Shown piece after piece: positions 26,794 through 36,300 of a DNA stretch of 64,000 nt; the first letter of the stretch is position 1, and each line of letters starts with the position of its first letter. The position numbers and the translations under genes were made by a program. The notes beneath the pieces were generated by a model that saw only the letters and a list, made by a program, of their open reading frames with translations, did no database searches and was not told where the DNA came from. The DNA is from Chitinophaga rupis (GTDB taxonomy: Bacteria > Bacteroidota > Bacteroidia > Chitinophagales > Chitinophagaceae): contig NZ_FOBB01000006.1 of assembly GCF_900109685.1 (NCBI RefSeq), positions 186,001-250,000 of the forward strand. The letters are read 5' to 3'.

Positions 26794-27711
26794 TTATATA
26801 ATCAGGCTGCTTAAGCCGTTACGGGCCAGCGTGGCCACTACTATTGTATATAGTATCAATACAATAGTAACAAAAACCACTACGCTGCTGAACCAGCGGC
26901 GTACGCCCGTGCGGGTAGCCCAGGCTAAGCTGATCACAGAAGCCAGCAGGGTTACGGCCAGCAAAGTGCCCATTACTGCTAAAAAATAATGAATAATGAA
27001 TGCGTTCACCACATCCGCATACGGATACCATGGGAACAATGCTGCAAAAAATGCCAGCGCAAACAGCACAATAGTAACAATACTTACCATGGTATACCAG
27101 GACTGGTAGCTGCGGCTGTTGATCATTACCAGGGCGCTCATACCTAACAACAGCAGGGTAACGGCAACGGGTATAATGGTAAATGTGATGGATATGCCCT
27201 TGTAATTGGGTAATGCAGCCAGGTGCAGCCTGCTTTCCACAATCCCATCTGTGCGGTAATATCTCCAGACACCGGTACGCACACCATGATCATACTGGCC
27301 CTGAACATTCAGCACCCCATCCCGGTCAAAGCCCTGGAAAGTGCCATGGATCTTATTATCCTGGTAATGGGTAATGGAGTAAAAAGGCTTGCCCTCGCCG
27401 TAATGCTGGATCTCCGTACGGTCAGGACATTGTTTTATAAACCCGCTGATCAGGCTATCATCATGGTCAATAAGCAGATACCCTTCCAGGGTGCGCGTAT
27501 CTATATTCCATTTAAATTTTTTACGGCCGTTCTCCGAATATTTCACCACTACGTGGGTAATGCCGTTCCTGCGCACTTGCATTTCGCCCGTTTTGCCATT
27601 GGGATACTTAGTGATCAGTGTATCATCCTGTGCTGCGGAGGAAAATGCAAAACACAGCATACATAAAATAAGGTAACAGGACCGCATAGGAATAGGCATA
27701 GGTTTAAACAC
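26794..27711 (-). CDS. MORN-repeat membrane protein of unknown function
   Basis: A 305-aa protein: a signal peptide (SCYLILCMLCFAFSSAAQ), then about 150 residues with MORN/YwqK-like repeats (TKYPNGKTGEMQVRRNG, HYGEGKPFYSITHYQDNKIH, GTFQGFDRDGVLNVQGQYDH, GVRTGVWRYYRTDG), and a C-terminal block of four likely membrane helices (VAVTLLLLGMSALVMI, MVSIVTIVLFALAFFAALF and two more). MORN repeats usually mark membrane-associated or envelope scaffolds, and no enzymatic motif is present. It stands between the two import loci and is not obviously in either operon; an upstream hairpin at 27736-27757 separates it from the RhaM-like gene. Confidence 0.78.
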   Translation of the reverse strand: MFKPMPIPMRSCYLILCMLCFAFSSAAQDDTLITKYPNGKTGEMQVRRNGITHVVVKYSENGRKKFKWNIDTRTLEGYLLIDHDDSLISGFIKQCPDRTEIQHYGEGKPFYSITHYQDNKIHGTFQGFDRDGVLNVQGQYDHGVRTGVWRYYRTDGIVESRLHLAALPNYKGISITFTIIPVAVTLLLLGMSALVMINSRSYQSWYTMVSIVTIVLFALAFFAALFPWYPYADVVNAFIIHYFLAVMGTLLAVTLLASVISLAWATRTGVRRWFSSVVVFVTIVLILYTIVVATLARNGLSSLII

Positions 27712-27735
27712 CCTTAAAGATAATATAAAAATTAA

Positions 27736-27757
27736 GGGCCCGTAATGTTACAGGCCC
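27736..27757 (-). terminator. Terminator of the RhaM-like gene
   Basis: GGGCC-c-GTAA (27736-27745) pairs with TTAC-a-GGCCC (27748-27757), 9 pairs with one mismatch and a 2-nt turn. On the minus strand it is followed by TTAATTTTTATATT. It lies 28 bp past the stop of the 27785-28198 gene. Confidence 0.7.
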
Positions 27758-27784
27758 CTGGTTATAGGATTCAGCCATAGGGAG

Positions 27785-28198
27785 TTAATTATTTCCGGGG
27801 GTGTGAAACACTTCTTCCATGGTAGTCCAGGTACTTTGGGTACCGGCTGCTTCCGGTAAGGGTAGCTGCGCAGGCGCCGTCTCCTTCCACCAGCGTTGGG
27901 TAGTGGTATCGGCGGCCATTTTTTTCATATCTGCGTTAAAGTTAGTGCCGGTGTATTCAAAGTAACTAAAAAGAAAATATTTATTATCTATTTTTTGAAG
28001 ATAAATAGAATAATTGTCAATGTTGCATGCTTTAATGGTTTTTAATACGCCGGGCCAGGCAGCGGCATGCAATTGTTTGTAATAAGCGATCTTTTCCGGT
28101 TTTAAACCGGTAACCATGCCATAACGTTTTACGGGTTTTACCGGATGACAGGCTAACAGGCACAGGGCCAGCATAACGGGAAGTAGTTTCATCTGCAT
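27785..28198 (-). CDS. L-rhamnose mutarotase-like (RhaM/DUF718) secreted lipoprotein
   Basis: A 137-aa protein with a lipoprotein signal (Cys17 in LCLLACHPV) followed by the compact RhaM ferredoxin-like fold: RYGMVTGLKPEKIAYYKQLH, AAAWPGVLKTIKACNIDNYS, IYLQKIDNKYFLFSYFEY and a late RWWKET. RhaM interconverts alpha and beta anomers of L-rhamnose and is normally cytosolic; the signal makes this an exported version, typical of Bacteroidota, that may convert sugars in the periplasm or have lost that activity. It is monocistronic between two hairpins. No rhamnose catabolic gene is in the window. Confidence 0.82.
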   Translation of the reverse strand: MQMKLLPVMLALCLLACHPVKPVKRYGMVTGLKPEKIAYYKQLHAAAWPGVLKTIKACNIDNYSIYLQKIDNKYFLFSYFEYTGTNFNADMKKMAADTTTQRWWKETAPAQLPLPEAAGTQSTWTTMEEVFHTPGNN

Positions 28199-28286
28199 TA
28201 AATTTTAGTGGTTAATAAAAATGGGGAAAGCAAAACACCTGTAAAATGGATTATCCTGTAATACTGATGGATTATTGTAAGCAGCA

Positions 28287-28316
28287 AAAAAGCCGCTGCG
28301 GTTGCAACGGCTTTTT
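28287..28316 (-). terminator. Terminator of the locus 2 operon
   Basis: AAAAAGCCG (28287-28295) pairs perfectly with CGGCTTTTT (28308-28316), with further inner pairing (TGC/GCA). It lies 59 bp past the tlpA-like stop on the minus strand, whose transcript ends in a U-run from the same arm. Confidence 0.75.
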
Positions 28317-28374
28317 AAAAAGGGAAACTTTGAGGTATTAAAAGCGGAACTGCTCTTATAGGATAGTTAAATAA

Positions 28375-29532
28375 TCAATTATGGGCAGCGTCTTTATCCA
28401 GCAGCTCTGCCAGCTTCTTTTCCAGCAGCTCGCCACGCAGGTTGCGGCCTACGATCTTACCGGCAGGGTCAATAAGAAAGTTGGTGGGCACGCCTCTTAC
28501 GCCGTACAAACCGGCTACTGCATTACTCCAGTACTTCAGGTCAGATACATGCGTCCAGCCTTCCAGTCCATCTTTTTTAATGGCTGCCAGCCACAGGTCC
28601 TTTTTGCCCGGCTGGTCAAGGGATACGCTAAGCACGGTGAAGTTCCTGTCCTTATACTGGTTGAATGCTTTTACCACCACCGGGTTCTCCGCACGGCAGG
28701 GGCCACACCAGCTGGCCCAGAAATCAAGCAGCACATACTTACCGCGGAAGTCGGAGAGCTTTACCGGTTTATCATTTACATCGTTCTGCGTAAAATCAGG
28801 TGCAGCAGCGCCTATTGCCAGGCCGCGCTCTTTTTCCATAGAAGCGGCAAACTCTTTACCGGCAGGGCTGTTACGCAGCTCCGGTGTTAAGCCTTTGTAC
28901 ATAGGTTCCAGCAGCGCGAGGTCCATATTGGTATGCACGGCCAGCTCCTTTAAGGCTACTATGCTGAAGAAGGAGTTAGGATTTGCTGCTATGAACTTTT
29001 GCATCAGCTCCTTTTTTTCTGCTATCGCTTTATGAAAACGCGCGTCCAGGCCTTTGGTGAAATTTGTATCCTGGCGTTGTTCATCGGTAGCGGCGCCAAA
29101 GTCTTTATTAATGCTGTTCATCTGCTCATCAAAAGGCGACAGGAATTTTTTGTAGCGCTCATTTTCCGTGTTGATGGCTGATCCGGTAATAGTTCCATCT
29201 TCCAGCGTGGTGGCAGCTACCAGGGTAATGGTACCCTTTTCCAGGTAAATAAGGCGTTTATCCGGCGCCGTTTGCGGGTTAGTTACGCCTGCGCCGTCAT
29301 GATCTACCATCAGCATACATAATAAAGGGCCGTCTACCTTACCCTTAAATTGAAAAGCGCCGTCTTTCAGTATGGCGGAATCCAGCATGATCTTGCCCTC
29401 TTCCCGGCGATCCAGGTAGGCTTTGGCAGGCGCATTCAGGTGGCCCAGTTTACCGTTTAATACAAAGTTGCCGCTTTGTGCTTTGGTTAGCAGAGGGAAT
29501 GCTGCACAGGCAAGTAATATCCACTTTTGCAT
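28375..29532 (-). CDS. TlpA-like thiol-disulfide oxidoreductase with DUF4369 domain
   Basis: A 385-aa exported protein: signal peptide (ILLACAAFPLLTKAQ), an N-terminal DUF4369 beta-domain (~22-110; GKLGHLNAPAKAYLDRREEG, LDSAILKDGAFQFKGKV), a helical linker, and a C-terminal thioredoxin fold (~237-380) with active site WCGPC (Cys276, Cys279) and cis-Pro segment GVPTNFLIDPAGKIVG. It reduces or reshuffles disulfides outside the cytosol. It is the last gene of locus 2, 20 bp after the PKD-like gene, followed by a strong terminator. Such TlpA genes commonly close SusCD/DUF4843/PKD operons, implying a cysteine-containing client or cargo. Confidence 0.93.
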   Translation of the reverse strand: MQKWILLACAAFPLLTKAQSGNFVLNGKLGHLNAPAKAYLDRREEGKIMLDSAILKDGAFQFKGKVDGPLLCMLMVDHDGAGVTNPQTAPDKRLIYLEKGTITLVAATTLEDGTITGSAINTENERYKKFLSPFDEQMNSINKDFGAATDEQRQDTNFTKGLDARFHKAIAEKKELMQKFIAANPNSFFSIVALKELAVHTNMDLALLEPMYKGLTPELRNSPAGKEFAASMEKERGLAIGAAAPDFTQNDVNDKPVKLSDFRGKYVLLDFWASWCGPCRAENPVVVKAFNQYKDRNFTVLSVSLDQPGKKDLWLAAIKKDGLEGWTHVSDLKYWSNAVAGLYGVRGVPTNFLIDPAGKIVGRNLRGELLEKKLAELLDKDAAHN

Positions 29533-29552
29533 GTTGTTTATTTATTTAAAGT

Positions 29553-30992
29553 TTAATCACGTAGTATAATATCCTGCGGCGATCCGGGGATGCCGTCTAT
29601 TTTTTTAATGAGCTGCCCCAGCTTACCAGTGCTGATGTCCAGGTAATAAATGCTGCCCCCTTCTGCGCCCACTATCAGCAAGTTGCCGCCCTGCAATACT
29701 TTGAGCAGGGTGATCTTTTTACCGGCAGTGGTAGTTTGCAAGGGTTTAATGTCGTTGTTCAGCGGGTTATAACGGTAAATAATATCGTTGGCGCTGAAGA
29801 AGAACACCCCGATAGGCGATGACTGCCATTTGGTGCCTGCCGTTAACAGGCTGGTACCAGGGAAGGGCCTTTTATAAGTGGTATAAAAACGCTGGGTACT
29901 GTCTGTAAAATCCACCCTGAACTTTAATTCCAGCTTTTTACCCAGGCTGTCGCCAATGGCATACAGCTCATTATCGTTAAAGCGGTTCATGTAGATCATG
30001 TCCATCTTCACCTGTTTGGGATCAAATGCATCGCCCAGCACCGTGTAGTTCACATCATAAAAAGTATTGGCGTAAAAACGTACAAAGGCTTTCCGGTTCT
30101 TATCATACCCCACGCAATAATTACCTCCTCTGCCTGACAGCGCTGTTTCTGTGAAATTCTCCATCAGCTGCGGGTACAGGGAGTAGCTGCCGTTAACGGG
30201 CACACCCCAAAAGCCATAGTAGGGCCAGAAGGGCGCTGTTTCTGTAGCGCCTATATATAGCTTACCGTCTATGACAGCATTGGTAGTACCATTCACCATG
30301 TTCAGCAAATAATCTGCATGCGCATTGGCCGGGGCATCGAAAAAATTCTCCGGTATGTATTTATTCTTTTTTAAGCTGCTGGCGTCTATCTGCACACCGC
30401 CGTTCTGGTCCCCGTCATACGTGATCCAGTAGGCAGTAAGGGTGTTCAGGTAAAACATATTCTGTATAGGCACCAGCTGTTTGGCGGGGCCGGGCAGCGC
30501 CTCCTGGTTAATGGATTGGTAAATATCCGGCCGTACGGCGCCATCCGGCTTTACGAATGACAATACTGCCTGGTTATTGTTATTGCTTAATACCAGCAGG
30601 CCTTTGGTAAATTCTGTTTGCGCTATAATATCAAACTTGTAAAAGTATTTCATGCCGGTGCTGTTATCCGTTACAGCTAGCTGCGTAGGGTAACGTGCGG
30701 CCGGCAATCCAAATACAATGCGCAGCTCCCGGCCTTCATAGTCCTGTGTGCGGGCTTCTGCGGCTACATCTATTTTCCAGTAACAGCTGTAGTCATTTTT
30801 GCCGGAGGCCAGTGTTATCTTCGGAGTAATGATCAGGCTATCGCCGGTAATGGCGTTGTACACGGTATCCAGGTTACTGATCTGCGGATCCGGCAGCTCC
30901 ACGTAATCATAATTGCCTTTATCGCGTGCGCAGGCTGCCAGTAACAGCAGCAGTACGGGTATATATAAAAGAGCGTGTTTCAATTTCTGCAT
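29553..30992 (-). CDS. PKD-like family surface lipoprotein
   Basis: A 479-aa lipoprotein (Cys21 in LLLLLAACARDKGNYDY). The N-terminal ~110 residues form the PKD-like domain (PDPQISNLDTVYNAITGDSL, IITPKITLASGK, YSCYWKID), followed by a beta-propeller-like body with repeated short blades (GLLVLSNNNNQAVLSF, NLLIVGAEGGSIYYLD). The family is found almost only next to SusCD and DUF4843 genes in Bacteroidota and probably acts as an extra surface-exposed binding subunit of the transporter. It lies 15 bp downstream of DUF4843 and 20 bp upstream of tlpA. Ligand unknown. Confidence 0.9.
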   Translation of the reverse strand: MQKLKHALLYIPVLLLLLAACARDKGNYDYVELPDPQISNLDTVYNAITGDSLIITPKITLASGKNDYSCYWKIDVAAEARTQDYEGRELRIVFGLPAARYPTQLAVTDNSTGMKYFYKFDIIAQTEFTKGLLVLSNNNNQAVLSFVKPDGAVRPDIYQSINQEALPGPAKQLVPIQNMFYLNTLTAYWITYDGDQNGGVQIDASSLKKNKYIPENFFDAPANAHADYLLNMVNGTTNAVIDGKLYIGATETAPFWPYYGFWGVPVNGSYSLYPQLMENFTETALSGRGGNYCVGYDKNRKAFVRFYANTFYDVNYTVLGDAFDPKQVKMDMIYMNRFNDNELYAIGDSLGKKLELKFRVDFTDSTQRFYTTYKRPFPGTSLLTAGTKWQSSPIGVFFFSANDIIYRYNPLNNDIKPLQTTTAGKKITLLKVLQGGNLLIVGAEGGSIYYLDISTGKLGQLIKKIDGIPGSPQDIILRD

Positions 30993-31007
30993 GACGAATA
31001 ATTTGTT

Positions 31008-31844
31008 TTACACAACAATGCGGTTGCCATCCTCATCCCGGAAATAATACCGGTTATCTGCCGGGTTCAGCTCCAGCAGATATTTTTTCTCCGGGTTGGT
31101 AATGCTGTAAAAAAAGTAGTTACCGTTGGTAGTGGGCGTTACAGTATAACCGGCATCCGGGTTGTTCTGCACCCATAACAGGGGATCACTCAGGAAGGCT
31201 CTAAAACGGCGGGTATAATACAGCACCCGTGGCGTTGTAGTAGCGTCACTGTTAGTAGCAGGTAGTTCCGTAGTGCCGGATACGCGGATGAACAGCTCAT
31301 GCTTTACCCGGGAATACAGCCCCAGCTCACCTATCCACACATTCCACCACACGGGCTTTTCCAGCCGGTTAGAGAATATTACGCGCAGGCTGTCCCAGGG
31401 TGTATAATCCACTTTAAAATCCGATGTGGCCACCAGCATAAATTTGATGCGTACGGTTTTATTGGCCAGTTCCGGATCGGTATTCAGCAGTATAAGGGGT
31501 ACGCGCGCGGTGCCTGAATCTGCCGGCATGGTATACCTATCTTCCAGCGGTTTATAATGCAGGCCGGCTACGGCGGTGGTGGCGCTGTCTACCACTGCTA
31601 TCTTAAACTGCCGCGCTGTTTTTACACGGCTGCCGGATATACGTACGGGCAGGAACACCGTATCAGCAGCTTTTTCCGGGAACAGCGCAAAACTGTACAC
31701 AATACTATCTGAACGTATCTGTTTGCTTGTATCTGTTATTAAGTTGAAGTACACGTTGTCGGTGGATTGATACCTGACCTCTTTCACCTTTTTACACGAA
31801 TATAAAATACCGCATAAGAGTGCTATAGCTATGATATGCTTCAT
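31008..31844 (-). CDS. DUF4843-family lipoprotein
   Basis: A 278-aa lipoprotein, started at MKHIIAIALLCGILYSC (31844), which gives Cys17 as the lipid site and leaves a 10-bp gap after susD; the open frame begins earlier at 31880 but would overlap susD. The body is beta-rich: NVYFNLITD, SIVYSFALFPEKAADTVFLP, FKIAVVDSATTAVAGLHYKP, then GTARVPLILLNTDPELANKT. This is the DUF4843 pattern, related to Calx-beta/Ig-like surface modules that sit with SusD. It is the third gene of locus 2 and is likely an accessory binding protein. Role inferred from context. Confidence 0.88.
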   Translation of the reverse strand: MKHIIAIALLCGILYSCKKVKEVRYQSTDNVYFNLITDTSKQIRSDSIVYSFALFPEKAADTVFLPVRISGSRVKTARQFKIAVVDSATTAVAGLHYKPLEDRYTMPADSGTARVPLILLNTDPELANKTVRIKFMLVATSDFKVDYTPWDSLRVIFSNRLEKPVWWNVWIGELGLYSRVKHELFIRVSGTTELPATNSDATTTPRVLYYTRRFRAFLSDPLLWVQNNPDAGYTVTPTTNGNYFFYSITNPEKKYLLELNPADNRYYFRDEDGNRIVV

Positions 31845-31854
31845 TCGTATCTGT

Positions 31855-33306
31855 TTATCTGTTACCGTATACAATTTCATCGTCCGGGAAGGGCAACACC
31901 ATAATGGCGCTGCTGGCTGGCACCGTGCTGCCGTTCTGCCCTGTAATGGGCATGTTCAGGCGTTTGTACATATAAAAGATCTGACCTTCTCCGTACAGCT
32001 CCTTACGCGCTTCTTTTACCAGCTCCTGCAGGAACACGGTTTTGGAAGGATCATTGAGCGTAACACCTATGCCCCTGTTCAGGCGCACGGTATTAAAATA
32101 ATCCCAGGCTTTGGCAGGATCCGTATCAAACGTACATTCTGCAGCTATGTAGTACATTTCGCTAAGACGCATGGCCGGAGCCATTTGCGGGTGCAGGTTG
32201 TTATCCGGATCGCGGGCATATTTTTCCAGGCGCAGGTAGTTGGTGGAGCTTACGGTTTGTTCGGACAGCCACTGTTTGTAACGGAAATCCTCCCCGCCTA
32301 CCCCGCCGGTTTCATACAGGTTACGGCCTTCCGGTGTGGAGATATACAGGCCCCTGTCCGAATTACGAAACAGGCGCCGCAGCTCTTCTGTGGTATTGGG
32401 TATGTAAAAAGCAAACAGCAGCTCTTTGTATAATACCCGGTCTTTTTTGGTATCATCCGGGTTCAGGAAATCGGCCTGACGGGTCCAGGGAAATTTATGG
32501 GCGTTGATCACTTCCAGCGCATTGTTGAGCGCATTGGCCTTATCACCTTTATACAGGTACACCCGCGCCAGCTGGCCGCATACGGCGTAATAGTTCAGGC
32601 GGTGACGGCGCTCCTGCACAAAAAGATCACCATTCTGTTCTGTAGATGAATCCGGGATAGGATAACCTACTTTATAACCGGCTGATACAATAGGATCGGC
32701 TGTGGACAGCAGGGTTTTGGCAGCCTGCAGGTCTTTCAGCATCAGGTCCAGGGCTTCACCGGTCTTATACATTTTAGGCACATCCTTACTAAAGGCGGTT
32801 ACATAGGGAATGCCTTTACCACCGGCATCAACGGCAGCGAATAAACGCAGCACATCAAAATGGCAGTAAGCGCGCATGGCCAGCGCCTCCCCTTTTACCA
32901 GCGCATAGTTCACCGGTGTAAGAATTGCCTGCCGCTTATCTACTTTTTCCAGGATAAGATTGGCATTAGCAATTACATTGTACAATCCACGCCAGGCGCT
33001 GTCTTTACGGCTAATGAAATCAGCGTCCTTATAATTATAGAGCGCTGTTTCTTTATAATGTACCGGGTCGTCGGACGCAATGGTATAGTTCTGCGCCAGC
33101 ACATCCGGGAAACCGCCCAGCAGCTCTTTGCCATACAGGTCTTTTTGTGCGCAGCGGCTGTATAAACCATTGATGGCTTCTTTAAAACCATCTTCCGTGC
33201 TAAAAAGGTCATCCTGCGATACCTGCGACTGTGGCTGCACATCCAGCCACTTTTTGCAGGATCCGAAGACGGTTATTATTATAATTAAGAGGAAATATCT
33301 TTTCAT
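31855..33306 (-). CDS. SusD/RagB-family lipoprotein (locus 2)
   Basis: A 483-aa surface lipoprotein: Cys17 in TVFGSCKKWLDVQPQ (WLDV.P start typical of the family), helical TPR-like core (VKGEALAMRAYCHFDVLRLF) and RagB C-terminal segment (LYGEGQIFYMYKRL). It binds substrate at the mouth of the SusC2 pore. It lies 14 bp after susC and 10 bp before DUF4843, clearly co-transcribed. The operon lacks glycosidases, so the ligand may be a peptide, metal complex or other small cargo rather than a glycan. Confidence 0.96.
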   Translation of the reverse strand: MKRYFLLIIIITVFGSCKKWLDVQPQSQVSQDDLFSTEDGFKEAINGLYSRCAQKDLYGKELLGGFPDVLAQNYTIASDDPVHYKETALYNYKDADFISRKDSAWRGLYNVIANANLILEKVDKRQAILTPVNYALVKGEALAMRAYCHFDVLRLFAAVDAGGKGIPYVTAFSKDVPKMYKTGEALDLMLKDLQAAKTLLSTADPIVSAGYKVGYPIPDSSTEQNGDLFVQERRHRLNYYAVCGQLARVYLYKGDKANALNNALEVINAHKFPWTRQADFLNPDDTKKDRVLYKELLFAFYIPNTTEELRRLFRNSDRGLYISTPEGRNLYETGGVGGEDFRYKQWLSEQTVSSTNYLRLEKYARDPDNNLHPQMAPAMRLSEMYYIAAECTFDTDPAKAWDYFNTVRLNRGIGVTLNDPSKTVFLQELVKEARKELYGEGQIFYMYKRLNMPITGQNGSTVPASSAIMVLPFPDDEIVYGNR

Positions 33307-33320
33307 CCGTAAATAATTTT

Positions 33321-36300
33321 TTAGAACCTGGTTGATAATGAAAAAGTGAAGCTCCTGGCAAAGGGATACTCAATACCTCTTTCCAGCTTTACGGTGGACC
33401 AGTAAAAGAGATCGTTCATGGTAAGCGCAAAGCGCAGGTTCTTCATCTTTAACTGCTTGTACAGGGCCGCTGGCGCATCGTAGCTCAGGTATACGGATTT
33501 CAGCTCCAGCCGGTCTTCCCGCTGCACAAAGCGCGATGAGGTGCGGGTAAGGCTTTTATCTGTAATGTCCTTATACAGGGCATGGTCGCCGGGTTGCTTC
33601 CAGCGCAGGCCCAGCGCGCGGCTATCCACGTTATACCATGGGTTGGCGTTTTCAATACGGTCTACCAGGGTTTGGTTATAAATATCGCCGCCTACTTTTC
33701 CATAAAAATTCAGCTGCAGCATCAGGCTTTTATAAATAAGGCTGCCGCCAAAATAACCGTCTACATCCGGCGTTTGATCGCCTACAGGCACCGTGTTCTT
33801 CACCTTATAATCATAGGTGCGGGTACCATCCTGGTTCAGGTATATTTCTTTCCCGTTCTCCGGGTCTATGCCCAGAGAGCGTACGGCATAAATGGTGTTG
33901 AGCGACTGCCCTTCCTTGTAACGCAGCAGGGGCGCGGTGGCCAGGTCTGCCTTGGCATCCTGCTGTTTATCTACCTGGTCGTTGTAGCTTTTAAGCGCAT
34001 CGGAGATTTTAGTGATCACATTGGTGTTGTGCACCAGGTTTATATTAATGTTGGCCGACCAGTTACGGGTGCGCCATACATTGGCGCGCATGTACACCTC
34101 ATAGCCTTTGTTCACCATCTCGCCCAGGTTGGCTTTGTATTTATCAAAACCCGTGGAGGTGGGTACATTAATGTCTGCAAGCAGATCGCGGGTAAGCTTG
34201 TAGTAATAACGCGGCGAAATGTACACGCGGTCATTAAACAAGCCCAGCTCCATGCTTACATCATAGTTATTGGTGCGCTGCCATTTCAGCTGTGGATTGC
34301 CATAGGCGGTAAACACGGCGCCTACGCCGGTAGAGTACCAGCTGCCGGTGTAATACTGGTAAGTGGTATTGGATAAATAGGCCGGGAACGACACACTGCC
34401 TGTTAAACCGGTAGTAGCTTTTAAACGCAGCTGGCTGATGGCGGTATGCTGCAGGAACTTTTCCTTATGCAGGTTCCAGCCAATGCCATAGGACCAGAAA
34501 GGGGCCATGCGGGAACCCGTACCAAACTTGGACGAGCCATCTACCCGCACGGTACCATCCATTAAGAAACGGTTCTGATAAGAATAGTTAAAGGACAAAA
34601 ACCCACCAATGAGGCGCTGCTCCTCAATATCGCCGGCAGGCGCCGTATTATCTTCATACTTACGGGCAAAGGTGATATTGGTGAACCGGTCATTGGTAAA
34701 GCCTATAGCGGAAAAACTTTTAATGTCTGTTTTTGTGGCCTGCACATTCATGCCTAATGAAAAGTTCAGGAAGTGCGTGTTTTGCAGGGCCTTGTTATAG
34801 GTGATGGTGGCATAACCATCCACCTGCATATCATCCTGGCTGGTATAGGTGTACTTGCCACGGTCTTTCAGCGCGTCGCCACTGTAAAAATAGTAGTAGT
34901 TGCTGAGCGGCGATGCAAAAACATCCTCCGTGGTTTTACGTTTGGTAAGGCTTACGGTTGCATTGAACCGTAACGCATCAGTAGGTGTGTATTGTGTAGA
35001 AAAAGCGTCAATAAATTCCAGGTAAGATGATTTGTTAAAACTGCCGGTGGTAGCATTGTATAAAGGATTCAGTACGGTGGCGGTAAGCCCTGCATCCTCT
35101 CCCTTGTCATTCAAACCGCGGTAATTCCATTTATCTATTTCGCGGATCAAACGCCCGGCGGAATCGCGCATGGGATAATAAGGGTTCATATTCACATACT
35201 GGTCAAAATTACCGTATGGTGATGCCTTGGCGCTTACCTGCGACAGTGTGAACTGGTTACGGAACAGCAGCTTCTGGCTCCTAGGCTGGTAAGACAGCGT
35301 GTTGCTTAAGCTGTAACGATCGCGCCCGGAGCCTTTCATAACACCGTTATTGGTCTGGTAACGTGCATCAATACCATAACGGATGGTAGACGAGCCGCCC
35401 TGTAATGACACGGAATGCTTATGGCCAAAGTCTGTAGCCACCGGCTGCGACAGCCAATAGGTATTAATGCCGCTGAGCACATTTTTCTTTTTGGCGTAAT
35501 ACAGCTTCTCCAGATCGTCGGCACTGCTCACTCCATTGCTGGTATATAAACCGGCCAGCCTTTCATACTCCAGCTTCTGTGTGGCATCTAATACGTTATA
35601 GGCAGTAAGGTCCGGTGTAGTTACGTTCAGCTCATAATTATAATACAGCTCCAGCTCTCCTTCTTTTGGTGCGCGGGTTTGTATCACCACTACCCCATTG
35701 GATGCACGCGAGCCGTAAATAGCGGTAGCAGCGGCATCTTTCAGCAGGGTTACCATTTCCACCCGGTTAAAGTCCAGGTCAAAAATTGTTTCTATGCTTA
35801 CCTGGTAACCATCCAGTATAAATAATGGCAGGTTGGTTACATTGGCCAGCTGCGTTCTGCTTAGCTGGCTGGCATCGCCGGTAGGTATGGCGGTGGCGCC
35901 GCGCACATTTACATTGGGCAGCTGGTTAGGATTAGCGCCTGCAATATTATTCTCCACCAAACGGAAAGAGGGATCAGAGGCCTGTATGCTTTGCAGAATG
36001 TTCTGCGGGTTAAAACGTTTCAGCTCCTCGCCGGTAATAGTAATGGCGGAGCCGGTATAGCTTTCTTTCTTCAGCTGCTGATAACCATTCACCACAAAGT
36101 CTTTCATTGACTGTACTTCTGTAAGCAGCTTTACATCAATACCGGCACGGTTGCCTATTTTCACCTCCTGCGTTTTATAACCAATGTAACTGAATACCAG
36201 CGTGCCATTGGGCGGTACGTTATTCAGGCGGTACTTACCATTTTCATTGGTTTTTACGCCATTGGTGGTACCTTTTACCACCACGGTTACACCAGGCAGC

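Noticed and set aside
28381-29035. Two overlapping plus-strand frames (169 and 197 codons) opposite the TlpA gene
   Set aside because: They lie fully inside the DUF4369/TlpA gene, whose active site and signal are clear.
33582-34376. 264-codon open frame antisense to susC2
   Set aside because: Shadow of the SusC2 barrel; no domain recognised.
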